In this document: in pieces, positions 53,820-63,466 of the stretch
Layout: the number at the start of each line of letters is the position of its first letter
How positions within the stretch are numbered: position 1 is the first letter of the stretch
Assembly: GCF_026586795.1 (NCBI RefSeq)
Contig: NZ_JAPFGY010000003.1
Span: 1-64,000 of the forward strand
Length of the DNA: 64,000 nucleotides
From: Erythrobacter sp. WG
GTDB lineage: Bacteria; Pseudomonadota; Alphaproteobacteria; Sphingomonadales; Sphingomonadaceae
Reading direction: 5' to 3'
Program-made: the position numbers and the translations under genes
The notes under the pieces: generated by a model
Seen by the model: only the letters and a program-made list of their open reading frames with translations
What the model was told of the DNA's origin: nothing
Database searches by the model: none

Positions 53820-54373
53820 CAGCTGATGACCCGCGCGCGGGAGAGCCGGAACCGGTCGAGGCTCGCGACAAGGCGCGCGACGATCGGGTAGAGCAGCACC
53901 GTCAGCACCCCCTGGGGCAGGGCCGCAAACAGCATTTCCGGCGTCAGCCTCGCGCCCGAAACGATGAGGGCGCAAAGCCAGTAGACGAGGCCGATCACCC
54001 CGGCGGTGAACCAGTCCTGCCAGAATCCGCGCCAGGGGAAGCGGGTCTCGATCAGCTCGATGGCGATCAGCGCCAGCGACCAGAGCAGGATGGCGCTGCC
54101 AAACGGCTGCCCGCTGACCAGATCGTCGAAGGCACCGAGCGGCGCCCCGGCCCACAGCGGCAGCAGGCCCGGGCGCACCATCCGCCACCCGAGCAGCAGC
54201 AGGAACCCGAACGGCGGGCTCAGCGGCATGAGGTCGGCGATCAGCAGCACCGGCAGGAGCGAACCCGCCATGATCGACAGGTAGGGCACGCTGCGCGCGC
54301 GCAGCGGCGAGGGCGCGCGATTGATGCGCCGCCCGTACATATCCGAGCGCGCGCGCGGATCCAGCCGCTCCAT
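53819..54373 (-). CDS. mreD: Rod-shape-determining protein MreD
   Basis: A 184-residue membrane protein with about five helices, including PYLSIMAGSLLPVLLIADLMPLSP and an AILLWSLALIAIELIE segment. It links MreB and MreC with the elongation machinery. Sequence conservation in MreD is low; the call relies on topology, length and position between mreC and mrdA. The start overlaps the mreC stop (TGATG). Confidence 0.9.
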   Translation of the reverse strand: MERLDPRARSDMYGRRINRAPSPLRARSVPYLSIMAGSLLPVLLIADLMPLSPPFGFLLLLGWRMVRPGLLPLWAGAPLGAFDDLVSGQPFGSAILLWSLALIAIELIETRFPWRGFWQDWFTAGVIGLVYWLCALIVSGARLTPEMLFAALPQGVLTVLLYPIVARLVASLDRFRLSRARVIS

Positions 54374-55332
54374 CAGTCGAGCGTCTCGAGCGCTTCGGGC
54401 GAGGGCGAAGCGGAAGGCGCCGGCTGCGGCCTCGGGGTGGCGGCGCTGCCCGACTCTCCGCGTTCCGGCGCTTCGAGCGCGGCAACGGCGGCGGCCTGCG
54501 CGATCGGCTCGATCGCGACATAATTGGTCGCACCCGGCTCCGCGACGAGCTGCCCGATGCCGCCATCGGGGGTGAGCTTGGCGATCACCGCGACCGCCAC
54601 GCCGGGGCGGTAGTACCCGCCCGCGCCGCTGGTCACCATCACGTCGCCGACCTTGAGCGGATTGACCCCGAGGTTGACGAGCCGGATGCGCAGCAGGCCG
54701 TCACCGCGGCCTTCGGCGAAGGCGATGACGTTGTCGGCAGCGCGGCGCACCGGCAGCACGCTCTCGCTGTCCGTCAGCAGCAGCACGCGCGCGGAGGAAC
54801 GCCCGGTCTCGAGCACCCGGCCGATCACCCCGCGCTCGGAAAGCACCGGCATTCCCGGCGCAACACCGTCACTGGCGCCAGCGTTGACATAGGCGTGGCG
54901 GCGCCCGCTGGTGGCGGTCGTGCCGACGAGGCGCGCCACCGCGATGGGTCGGGTGGTCCCCTCATTGAGGCCGAGCAGGCCCCTGAGGCGCGCGTTCTCG
55001 GCCTTGACCCCTTCGGCCTCGGCGAGGCGGATGCGGGCGATCTCGACTTCGCGGCGCAGTTCCGCGTTCTGGCGCCCCGCGTTGAAGTAGCCGGCGATTG
55101 CCTCGAAGACCCCTTGAGACCCTGCGCGCGCAGCCGCGGTCGCGCTGCCGACCGGCGCCACGGCATCGCTCGCCACGCCGCGCACGGGCGCGAAGGCGGC
55201 GGGCTGCCACAAGGACAGCGCCAGCAGTCCGAGGCCCAGCAGAGCACCCGCCCCGGCCAGGAGGTAGCCGGTGAACAGCGAGTACTGCGCCTTCTTCGAA
55301 AAGCCCGAGCGGCGCGAAGAGGGGGGCGCCAT
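54373..55332 (-). CDS. mreC: Rod-shape-determining protein MreC
   Basis: A 319-residue bitopic protein. A short cytosolic tail and one membrane helix (about 20-42) are followed by a coiled coil (AELRREVEIARIRLAEAEGVKAENARLRGLLGL) and a beta-rich periplasmic domain with the LVGTTATSGRRHAYVNAGASDGV and VMTSGAGGYYRPGVAV motifs. It scaffolds the elongasome. A Pro-rich C-terminal tail is normal for this group. It lies 36 bases after mreB. Confidence 0.95.
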   Translation of the reverse strand: MAPPSSRRSGFSKKAQYSLFTGYLLAGAGALLGLGLLALSLWQPAAFAPVRGVASDAVAPVGSATAAARAGSQGVFEAIAGYFNAGRQNAELRREVEIARIRLAEAEGVKAENARLRGLLGLNEGTTRPIAVARLVGTTATSGRRHAYVNAGASDGVAPGMPVLSERGVIGRVLETGRSSARVLLLTDSESVLPVRRAADNVIAFAEGRGDGLLRIRLVNLGVNPLKVGDVMVTSGAGGYYRPGVAVAVIAKLTPDGGIGQLVAEPGATNYVAIEPIAQAAAVAALEAPERGESGSAATPRPQPAPSASPSPEALETLD

Positions 55333-55368
55333 GGCTTTAGGGTCCCTTCTGACTTACATGAGCGCGGA

Positions 55369-56604
<1,236 letters not shown>

Positions 56605-56620
56605 CTAGCGTTGCGGGCCC

Positions 56621-58477
56621 ATGCCGCAAATCCGCCGCCTCCCCTCGACACTGGTCGACCGCATCGCCGCCGGCGAGGTCGTGGAACGGCCGGCGGCGGC
56701 GCTGAAGGAGCTTGTCGAGAACGCGATCGACGGCGGCGCGCGGCGAATCGGTGTGGTGCTGGGCGAGGGGGGCCTTGCGCGCATCGAAGTGATGGACGAC
56801 GGCTGCGGGATGGACCCGCAGAGCATGGCGCTCGCGCTCGAACGCCATGCGACATCGAAGCTGCCCGAGGCATTGATCGGCGCGGACGGCGCGATCGAGC
56901 TGGTCACCACCCTCGGCTTTCGCGGCGAGGCGCTGCCGTCGATCTCCAGCGTCGCGCGGCTCACCATCGAGAGCCGCGAGGCCGGCGCCGCAGAAGGCTG
57001 GCGGCGGGTGGTCGACCACGGCGCGCTCATTGCCGACGAGCCCGCCGCGCTCCCGCCGGGCACCCGGGTGCGGGTCGAGGAGCTGTTCGCCAAGGTGCCT
57101 GCGCGCCGCAAATTCCTGCGCTCGGCACGCAGCGAGTATGCTGCCTGCCTCGACGTGGTCCGCCGCCTCGCCATGGCGCGGCCCGATATCGGCTTCACGC
57201 TCGAGACGCTGGGGGAGGGGGCCAAGCGCACAGTTCTCTCGCTGCAATCGGGCGAGGAGCTGGCGACGCGGGTGGCGCGGATCATCGCGCTCGATCTCAA
57301 GCACAACTCGGTTCCCATCGCGCTGGAACGCGACACGCCGCACGGCACGATGCGGCTCACCGGGGTGGCGGGGCTGCCCACCTGGAACCGCGGGGTGGCC
57401 GATCACCAGTATCTGTTTGTCAATGGCCGCCCGGTGAAGGACCGCCTGCTGGTCGGCGCGGTGCGCGGGGCCTATGCCGATATGCTGGCGCGCGATCGCC
57501 ATGCGGTGCTCGCGCTGTTCCTCGAACTGCCGCCGCAGGACGTCGATGTAAACGTCCACCCGGCCAAGACCGAGGTGCGCTTCCGCGACAGCGCCGGGGT
57601 GCGCGGGTTCATCGTCTCCGGGCTCAGACAGGCGCTGGCGACGGGCGACCGTCGGAGCGCGCAGGGGCCGGACCGGGCGGCGATGGCGCGCTGGGTCAGC
57701 GAGCCGGTTGCGCCTCGGGGCGCGCCTATGGCGCCGCTGCTCGAAAGCGTATTCAATGGGCGGGACTGGTCTGCCCCACAACCGCACGTCGGCGAGGCAA
57801 GGCCCGCATGGTCGGCGCCCCTGGCACAGCCTCAGGGCCGCGCCGAGGAAGCCGCGCCGATCCCGGAACAAGCGCATTCCTTCCCCCTCGGCATCGCGCG
57901 GGGGCAGGTCGCCAACACCTACATCGTCGCTGAGGCCGCCGACGGGCTCGTCCTGGTCGATCAGCACGCCGCGCACGAACGCCTCGTCCTCGAACGCCTG
58001 CGCGCCGCCGGGGCGGAGGAGGGCGTGCGCCGTTCGCAGGCGTTGCTGGTGCCCGACGTGGTCGAGATGGACGAGGTCGAGTGCGACCGGCTCGAGGAGG
58101 CCGCCGAGGGCCTCGCCCGCTATGGGCTCGTGATCGAACGCTTCGGTCCCGCTGCCCTGCTGGTCCGCGCCGTCCCCGCCGCCATCGCGCAGGCCGATAC
58201 GGGCAAGCTGCTGCGCGACCTTGCCGATGACATCGCCAAGCATGGCAAGCAGGAAGACAGCGGCGCGCTGCTGCTCGCCGAACGGCTCGAACTGGTACTG
58301 GCGACGATGGCCTGCCACGGCTCGGTGAGGGCGGGGCGCACCCTCAGCGTCGCAGAGATGAACGCACTCCTGCGCGAGATGGAAGCAACGCCGCGCTCGG
58401 GCCAGTGCAACCACGGGCGGCCGACCTGGGTGAAGCTCAGCATGGAGGACGTCGAGAAACTGTTCGGGCGGCACTAG
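56621..58477 (+). CDS. mutL: DNA mismatch repair protein MutL, endonuclease type
   Basis: A 618-residue MutL. The N-terminal GHKL ATPase has LVENAIDGGARRI, DDGCGMD and GFRGEALPSI motifs within the first 110 residues. The C-terminal domain carries DQHAAHERLVLE (near 447), matching the endonuclease motif DQHA(X)2E(X)4E, as well as ACHGSVRAG and CNHGRPT near the C-terminus, the other metal-site motifs. Such MutL proteins nick DNA themselves and replace MutH, which alphaproteobacteria lack. An intervening linker of about 90 residues is Pro/Ala-rich. Confidence 0.97.
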   Translation: MPQIRRLPSTLVDRIAAGEVVERPAAALKELVENAIDGGARRIGVVLGEGGLARIEVMDDGCGMDPQSMALALERHATSKLPEALIGADGAIELVTTLGFRGEALPSISSVARLTIESREAGAAEGWRRVVDHGALIADEPAALPPGTRVRVEELFAKVPARRKFLRSARSEYAACLDVVRRLAMARPDIGFTLETLGEGAKRTVLSLQSGEELATRVARIIALDLKHNSVPIALERDTPHGTMRLTGVAGLPTWNRGVADHQYLFVNGRPVKDRLLVGAVRGAYADMLARDRHAVLALFLELPPQDVDVNVHPAKTEVRFRDSAGVRGFIVSGLRQALATGDRRSAQGPDRAAMARWVSEPVAPRGAPMAPLLESVFNGRDWSAPQPHVGEARPAWSAPLAQPQGRAEEAAPIPEQAHSFPLGIARGQVANTYIVAEAADGLVLVDQHAAHERLVLERLRAAGAEEGVRRSQALLVPDVVEMDEVECDRLEEAAEGLARYGLVIERFGPAALLVRAVPAAIAQADTGKLLRDLADDIAKHGKQEDSGALLLAERLELVLATMACHGSVRAGRTLSVAEMNALLREMEATPRSGQCNHGRPTWVKLSMEDVEKLFGRH

Positions 58478-58523
58478 CCATCGCGCGTCACCCCGGTGAA
58501 ATTTCGGGCGGCGAAGGACGGGG

Positions 58524-59723
58524 TTACTTCAGCGCCGCCCGCACATCCGCCAGCTTCCCGTCTGCATCCGCATCCTGCGGCAGGCCGAGCACGGCGCGCA
58601 GCAGCGCTGCCACCGCGACGTTGTCGAACACCGGAAGCTCGACGCGGCGTGCGAAGGCCGGGCCGCGGGCGATGAAGATCGCGAGCATCTCGGGATCGGC
58701 ATTGTCGTAGCCGTGCGCGCCGCCCTTCACCGGATAGGCAGGCGGCCCGGAAAGGATCGTCCAGCCCGCCTCGGCAATGCAGATGATCGCCGCGACCCGC
58801 GGGTTCTTGCCCCAGTGGAGGCGCTCGGGCAGGTCCTCCTTGCGGGTGCAGGTCATGTGTTCGTGGGGCACCAGCAGCGCCTCAGCCACCCGGTCGTCGG
58901 TGCCGGCGGCGGGCTCGATCGCGGCATAGGGTCCGGTCTCGACCGCGATGTAGCTGGCCTTGTCGATCAGGTCGGTGAGCTGGATGACGCGGCTCTCGTC
59001 GGTCGCGCGCATCCCGTGGTCGGCGACCACCACCAGGTTCAGCCTGACGCCGAGCTTGGCGGCGCCATCGACGATGTCGCCGATGCGCGCATCGACCTCG
59101 GCGAGCGCGGCATTCAGCTCGGCGCTGTCGGGTCCGAACTCGTGGCCGACGGTGTCGACCGTGTCGAAATAGATGGTGGCGAAGGCCGGACGGATCGCCG
59201 CCGGACGCCGCAGCCAGTCGAGGAGGGTGTTCACGCGCTGAACGTTGGTGACGTTCTGGTCGAAGCGCATCCAGTCGCTGGGCCGCGTGCCGCCGAAGGC
59301 GACCTCGCTGCCGGGCCAGAACATCGTCGCGGTGCGCAGCCCTGCGCGCTCCGCGGTGATCCAGATCGGCTCGGCCTCGCTCCACCAGAAGGGGTCGAGC
59401 GCTTGGCTCGCATTGCCGAGGCTGAACATCACCCCGGGCCGGCGCGGGTCGATCATCGAATTGCCGACGATGCCGTTGCGGTCCGGCCGCTTGCCCGTGA
59501 CGAGCGCGTAGTGGTTGGGGAAGGTCTTGGTGGGAAAGCTCGGGCGCATCGGGCCGGTCGCACCTTCCTTGGCCAAGGCTGCAAGGCGGGGGGTGAAGCC
59601 GCGCGCAAGATAGTCGGCCCGGAACCCGTCGATCCCCACCAGCACAGTGACCGTGCGGGCGGGCTCCTTGGCGGCAAGGCCAGCGGGAAGGAACAGGGCG
59701 GCGAGCAGAAGGATCAGACGCAT
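58524..59723 (-). CDS. Ectonucleotide pyrophosphatase/phosphodiesterase family protein
   Basis: A 399-residue secreted protein with signal peptide (MRLILLLAALFLPAGLAAKE) and an alkaline-phosphatase-like fold. Metal and nucleophile sites follow the NPP pattern: LVGIDGFRADY, the catalytic Thr in PTKTFPNHYALVTG, DTVDTVGHEFGP, VVADHGM and AHGYDN. It should hydrolyse phosphodiester or pyrophosphate bonds in nucleotides or lipids in the periplasm. Substrate is unknown. It is convergent with mutL. Confidence 0.9.
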   Translation of the reverse strand: MRLILLLAALFLPAGLAAKEPARTVTVLVGIDGFRADYLARGFTPRLAALAKEGATGPMRPSFPTKTFPNHYALVTGKRPDRNGIVGNSMIDPRRPGVMFSLGNASQALDPFWWSEAEPIWITAERAGLRTATMFWPGSEVAFGGTRPSDWMRFDQNVTNVQRVNTLLDWLRRPAAIRPAFATIYFDTVDTVGHEFGPDSAELNAALAEVDARIGDIVDGAAKLGVRLNLVVVADHGMRATDESRVIQLTDLIDKASYIAVETGPYAAIEPAAGTDDRVAEALLVPHEHMTCTRKEDLPERLHWGKNPRVAAIICIAEAGWTILSGPPAYPVKGGAHGYDNADPEMLAIFIARGPAFARRVELPVFDNVAVAALLRAVLGLPQDADADGKLADVRAALK

Positions 59724-59779
59724 GGCCTGATCGCCTAGCGGCTCTCCATGACAAATGCGAGAGGGGCGAGGGTGGCGCC

Positions 59780-60583
59780 TTACCGAGGCGAAGGCACCGG
59801 CACCGTGCCGCGCGCCGACAGCTCGGGAATGATCCGCCAGCGGGCGAGAACGGCGCTGAACAGGCCGAACAGCAGCAGGCCTGTCGCCGTGAGGGTGAAC
59901 AGCGTCCCGGTGCTCGCCAAGGAGGCGACCGCTTCGCCAAGGGTCATGACGTTCTGCGCATCCCGGGCGAGAAAGCCGACCTCCACCAACGACCACCCAA
60001 TCACCGCGAACACCACGGCGCGGGCGAGATAGCCGAGACCGCCGATCAGCCGGGTGGCCTTGGGGGCCTGCGGAGCGATGCGCTTCATGAACTCCCCCGA
60101 CAGGCCCTTCAGCACCTGCGCGGCGGCGGCGGCGAAGAAGGCGATGCCGAGCAGGCCGATGGCGACGTTCCCGAATTCGATCGAGAGCACCCCGGCAGTC
60201 GCCTGCGGGGTTCCCTCACCGCTGTCGCTGCCGGTGCCGTCGATGAACCTGTAGGCCGTCCAGGCGAGCAGGAAATGGCCGACCGCGCTCGCGCCGTGGC
60301 CCGCGCGCTTGGCCCAGCCCTTGCCGTCCGAACCGTTGTTCTCGATATCGAAGACAAGGCTTGCGAGCCGGAACAGGCCATAGGCGGCAAGGCCAACCGC
60401 GAGCACCCCGAGCGCCACCTTTCCGAGCGGCGCGTTGCCGATGGTCTGGAAGATCCCGTCGGTGCCGCTGGCGACGCTCTGCGCGCCGGTCAGCGCGATG
60501 AAACCGAGCAGCACATAGAGCACCGCGCGGGCAAGAAAGCCGATCCGGACCAGTGGCGTGAGATTGGCAGATATGTCGGCCAT
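59780..60583 (-). CDS. DUF1206 membrane protein
   Basis: A 267-residue protein with six predicted helices arranged as three two-helix repeats, each starting with a Gly-Ala-Arg pattern (IGFLARAVLYVLLGFIAL, AGHGASAVGHFLLAWTAYR, GGLGYLARAVVFAVIGW), as in DUF1206. Function is unknown. The start at 60583 fits the repeat; the frame is open 34 codons further upstream without hydrophobic content. Confidence 0.87.
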   Translation of the reverse strand: MADISANLTPLVRIGFLARAVLYVLLGFIALTGAQSVASGTDGIFQTIGNAPLGKVALGVLAVGLAAYGLFRLASLVFDIENNGSDGKGWAKRAGHGASAVGHFLLAWTAYRFIDGTGSDSGEGTPQATAGVLSIEFGNVAIGLLGIAFFAAAAAQVLKGLSGEFMKRIAPQAPKATRLIGGLGYLARAVVFAVIGWSLVEVGFLARDAQNVMTLGEAVASLASTGTLFTLTATGLLLFGLFSAVLARWRIIPELSARGTVPVPSPR

Positions 60584-60704
60584 GCGCGGGCGCTCCCCCT
60601 CTTGCGTGTGGCAGGGGATACCCGTGCACGCCCGGCGCTGTTCCGTAAGGAGGAGGCGAACCGCCGCTTCTCGGCCACGCTCCATGGAACGTGGAGCCTA
60701 AGCC

Positions 60705-61805
60705 TCAGACGTTGAACTTGAACAGCAGCACATCGCCGTCCTGCACGACGTATTCCTTGCCTTCCTGCCTGAGCTTGCCCGCTTCCTTCGCACCCGCCTC
60801 GCCGCCGAGGGTGACGTAATCCTCGTAGGCGATGGTCTCGGCGCGGATGAAGCCGCGTTCGAAATCCGAGTGGATTTCGCCCGCGGCTTGCGGCGCCTTG
60901 GCCCCCGCCGGGAAGGTCCAAGCGCGCGCTTCTTTGGGGCCGGCGGTGAAGAAGGTCTTGAGGCCCAGCAGCTTGTACCCGGCGCGGATCACCCGGGCGA
61001 GGCCGCTTTCGGTGAGGCCGAGCGCTTCGAGGAACTCGCCCCGGTCCTCTTCCGGCATGGCGACGAGCTCGGCCTCGATGGCAGCCGAGACGACAACTGC
61101 CTCAGCACCTTCAGCGGCGGCTTTCGCAAAAACCTTCTCGGAGAGCGCATTGCCGGTCGCGGCGTCCTCTTCCGCGACGTTGCAGACATAGAGCACTGGC
61201 TTGGCCGTCAGCAGCTGCGCCTGACGGAACAGGCGCGCTTCCTCCTCGTCCTTCGGCTCGGTGAGACGGGCGGGCTTGCCTTCGCGCAGCAGCCCCAACG
61301 CCTGGCCGAGCACGCTCGCCATCGCCTTGGCCTCCTTGTCGCCCGCCGCCCCGCGCTTGGCGGCGGCGGGAACGCGCTTTTCGAGGCTTTCGAGGTCGGC
61401 AAGCATCAGCTCGGTCTCGACCACTTCGGCGTCGGCGATGGGATCGACCTTGTTGGCGACGTGCTGGATGTCGTCATCCTCGAAGCAGCGCAACACGTGG
61501 ACGATCGCGTCGACCTCGCGGATGTTGCCGAGGAACTGGTTGCCGAGGCCTTCGCCCTTGCTCGCGCCCTTCACGAGGCCCGCGATGTCGACGAAGCCCA
61601 ATTGCGTCTCGATCACCTTGGCGCTCTTGGCGATGGCGGCGATCTTCTGGAGCCGCTCGTCGGGCACGGCGACCTGACCGACATTGGGCTCGATGGTGCA
61701 GAAGGGATAGTTCGCCGCCTGCGCGGCCTGCGTCTCGGTGAGCGCATTGAACAGCGTGGACTTGCCGACATTCGGAAGGCCTACGATCCCGCAACGGAAA
61801 CCCAT
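60705..61805 (-). CDS. ychF: Redox-regulated ATPase YchF
   Basis: A 366-residue universal Obg-family P-loop protein. It has G1 GLPNVGKSTLFNAL (residues 8-21), G3 DIAGLVKGASKGEGLGNQFL, and a TGS domain at the C-terminus (IHSDFERGFIRAETIAYEDYV, VQDGDVLLFKFNV). YchF prefers ATP to GTP and associates with ribosomes. Its start is followed upstream by a palindromic repeat. Confidence 0.98.
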   Translation of the reverse strand: MGFRCGIVGLPNVGKSTLFNALTETQAAQAANYPFCTIEPNVGQVAVPDERLQKIAAIAKSAKVIETQLGFVDIAGLVKGASKGEGLGNQFLGNIREVDAIVHVLRCFEDDDIQHVANKVDPIADAEVVETELMLADLESLEKRVPAAAKRGAAGDKEAKAMASVLGQALGLLREGKPARLTEPKDEEEARLFRQAQLLTAKPVLYVCNVAEEDAATGNALSEKVFAKAAAEGAEAVVVSAAIEAELVAMPEEDRGEFLEALGLTESGLARVIRAGYKLLGLKTFFTAGPKEARAWTFPAGAKAPQAAGEIHSDFERGFIRAETIAYEDYVTLGGEAGAKEAGKLRQEGKEYVVQDGDVLLFKFNV

Positions 61806-61823
61806 GATCTGTCTTTCTCTAAA

Positions 61824-61916
61824 CCGTTCGCCCTGAGCTTGCCTGGGGGCCGCACTTCTTGGGAGGCGCGCGCTCTATAGAGAAAAGCGATCCTTCGACA
61901 AGCTCAGGATGAACGG
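61824..61916. repeat. Palindromic repeat upstream of ychF
   Basis: CCGTTCGCCCTGAGCTTG (61824-61841) is nearly the reverse complement of CAAGCTCAGGATGAACGG (61899-61916), with 16 of 18 positions matching. The terminal CCGTTCG box is the same as in class A repeats, and GTTCATCCTGAGC also occurs within the carA insertion. The element fills most of the gap between ychF and the SDR gene. Confidence 0.8.
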
Positions 61917-61928
61917 CAGCAAGGGAGG

Positions 61929-62927
61929 TCAGCGCTGGTTCACCGCCTTGACCAGCGGACCCATCACCGGCGAGGGGCCGAGCCACTCGGTCTGGACGCG
62001 GGCGGTCACCTCGTTGATCGGCACCTGCGGCTTGTTGCCCGGCGAGACGGGCAGACGCAGCGGGCGGGTGCCGGGGGGCAGGGCGATGAGGCTGCTGATC
62101 GCCTTTGCCACGTCCGCGGGATCGTTGGCGCGGCCAGAGCCGTCCTCAGTGCCCATCGCCGCCACCTGCCGGGGGTAGCCGTCCGTGTGGACCGCCTCGG
62201 CCCGCGCCTTCAGTGCCTGCGAATAGGTGTTGCGATTGACCCAGACCCTAGTGGGATAGCCGCCCGGCTCGATGATCGAGACGTCGATATTGTGCGGCAC
62301 CAGCTCGTAGGCGAGCTGCTCGCTCATCGCCTCGAGGGCGAACTTCGTCGCCGAGTAATGCCCAGACCAGGGGGTGATCACGCGCCCGAGCTGGCTCGAG
62401 ATCTGGATGATTTGCCCTGCGCCCTTCCTGCGCATCCCCGGCAGCACCGCGCGCGCCATGCGGTGGGGGCCGAAGACGTTGGTCTCGAACATCAGGCGGG
62501 TGGCCGCCATGTCCTGCACCTCGATCGGCGAGGTGATGCCGATCCCTGCATTGTTGACGAGCACGTCGAGAGGGCCGCCGTTGATCCGTTCGGCCTCGGC
62601 AACGGCAGCGGCGACTTGGTCGTCCAGCGTCACGTCGAGCGCGATCACATGGATGTCGAGTTTTTCCTTGCGGGCAAGGGCGGCCAGCTCTGCGCCTTCC
62701 GGGCGGGGCAGGCCGCGCATCGTGGCGAAGACCCGCGCGCCCTGACGCGCCAGCAGCTCGGCCGTCAGCCGCCCGAAGCCCGAGGAGCAGCCGGTGATGA
62801 GCACGCTGCGGCCCTTCAGGCTCACGTCGGGGCGATAGACCGGCTCGGCACCTGACGCGCGGGCGGTGGCGGCCAGCGCGCCCGTGGCGGCGGCTCCGGC
62901 GAGAAGCGTGCGGCGGTCGAGGCTCAT
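61929..62927 (-). CDS. Exported SDR-family oxidoreductase
   Basis: A 332-residue short-chain dehydrogenase with an unusual N-terminal Tat-like signal (LDRRTLLAGAAATGALAATARA). The SDR motifs are ITGCSSGFGRLTAEL (cofactor loop near 44), NNAGIG near 125 and the catalytic YSATK near 190 with Ser in SSQLGRV upstream. A transported SDR would have to carry its nicotinamide cofactor, which is what the Tat route permits. Substrate is unknown. Confidence 0.85.
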   Translation of the reverse strand: MSLDRRTLLAGAAATGALAATARASGAEPVYRPDVSLKGRSVLITGCSSGFGRLTAELLARQGARVFATMRGLPRPEGAELAALARKEKLDIHVIALDVTLDDQVAAAVAEAERINGGPLDVLVNNAGIGITSPIEVQDMAATRLMFETNVFGPHRMARAVLPGMRRKGAGQIIQISSQLGRVITPWSGHYSATKFALEAMSEQLAYELVPHNIDVSIIEPGGYPTRVWVNRNTYSQALKARAEAVHTDGYPRQVAAMGTEDGSGRANDPADVAKAISSLIALPPGTRPLRLPVSPGNKPQVPINEVTARVQTEWLGPSPVMGPLVKAVNQR

Positions 62928-62951
62928 GGGGCAATCCTTGGCTGACAGGTG

Positions 62952-63458
62952 TCAGGCAAGGTTATTGGCTTTGCGCCATTCTGCAAGCGCGCGGGGACTG
63001 GCGAGCCGGACGATGCGTCCGGTGTAGCCTTTCAGCTTGGCCTCCGTGCGCACGCGCGGGCCGCTGTTCCAGTTCAGCACGTACCAGAAGAACGCGGCAT
63101 CGAAGCATTCGGGGCAGCCATCGGGCATATCGGGCCGGGAGCGGCCGCGGTGCGTGACGATGCGCCTCACCAGGCGCCACAGGCACAGAGAGATCGGGAA
63201 ATCGAGGTAGATCACCGTGTCCGCCCGGGCGAGCCGGGGGGCGAGGGTGCTGCCGTAGTTGCCCTCGATCAGCCATTCATCCTGCGCCACCGCCTCGGCA
63301 AGCCGGGCGCCGAGTTCGGCCTTTGGCGTCTCGACCCAGCCCGCCCGCCAGCCCAGCTGGTCCATGTGGACGAGCGGCAGGCCCATCCGCGGGGCGAGCT
63401 CGCGTGCCAGCGTGCTCTTGCCCGATCCGCAGGGGCCGATCACGAGGACTCGGCGCAT
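62952..63458 (-). CDS. P-loop kinase-like protein (FlaR/adenylate-kinase-like)
   Basis: A 168-residue protein with Walker A GPCGSGKSTLARELA at residues 8-22, a typical HMDQLGWRAGWVE substrate-region segment at about 33-45, the DEWLIEGNYGSTLAPRLARADTVIYLDFP segment and a basic lid (RRIVTHRGRSRPDMPDGCPE). Proteins of this DNA topology modulation (FlaR-related) type are annotated as adenylate kinase-like; real substrates are unknown. It lies 8 bases after pth on the same strand. Confidence 0.82.
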   Translation of the reverse strand: MRRVLVIGPCGSGKSTLARELAPRMGLPLVHMDQLGWRAGWVETPKAELGARLAEAVAQDEWLIEGNYGSTLAPRLARADTVIYLDFPISLCLWRLVRRIVTHRGRSRPDMPDGCPECFDAAFFWYVLNWNSGPRVRTEAKLKGYTGRIVRLASPRALAEWRKANNLA

Positions 63459-63466
63459 GTCATGCC

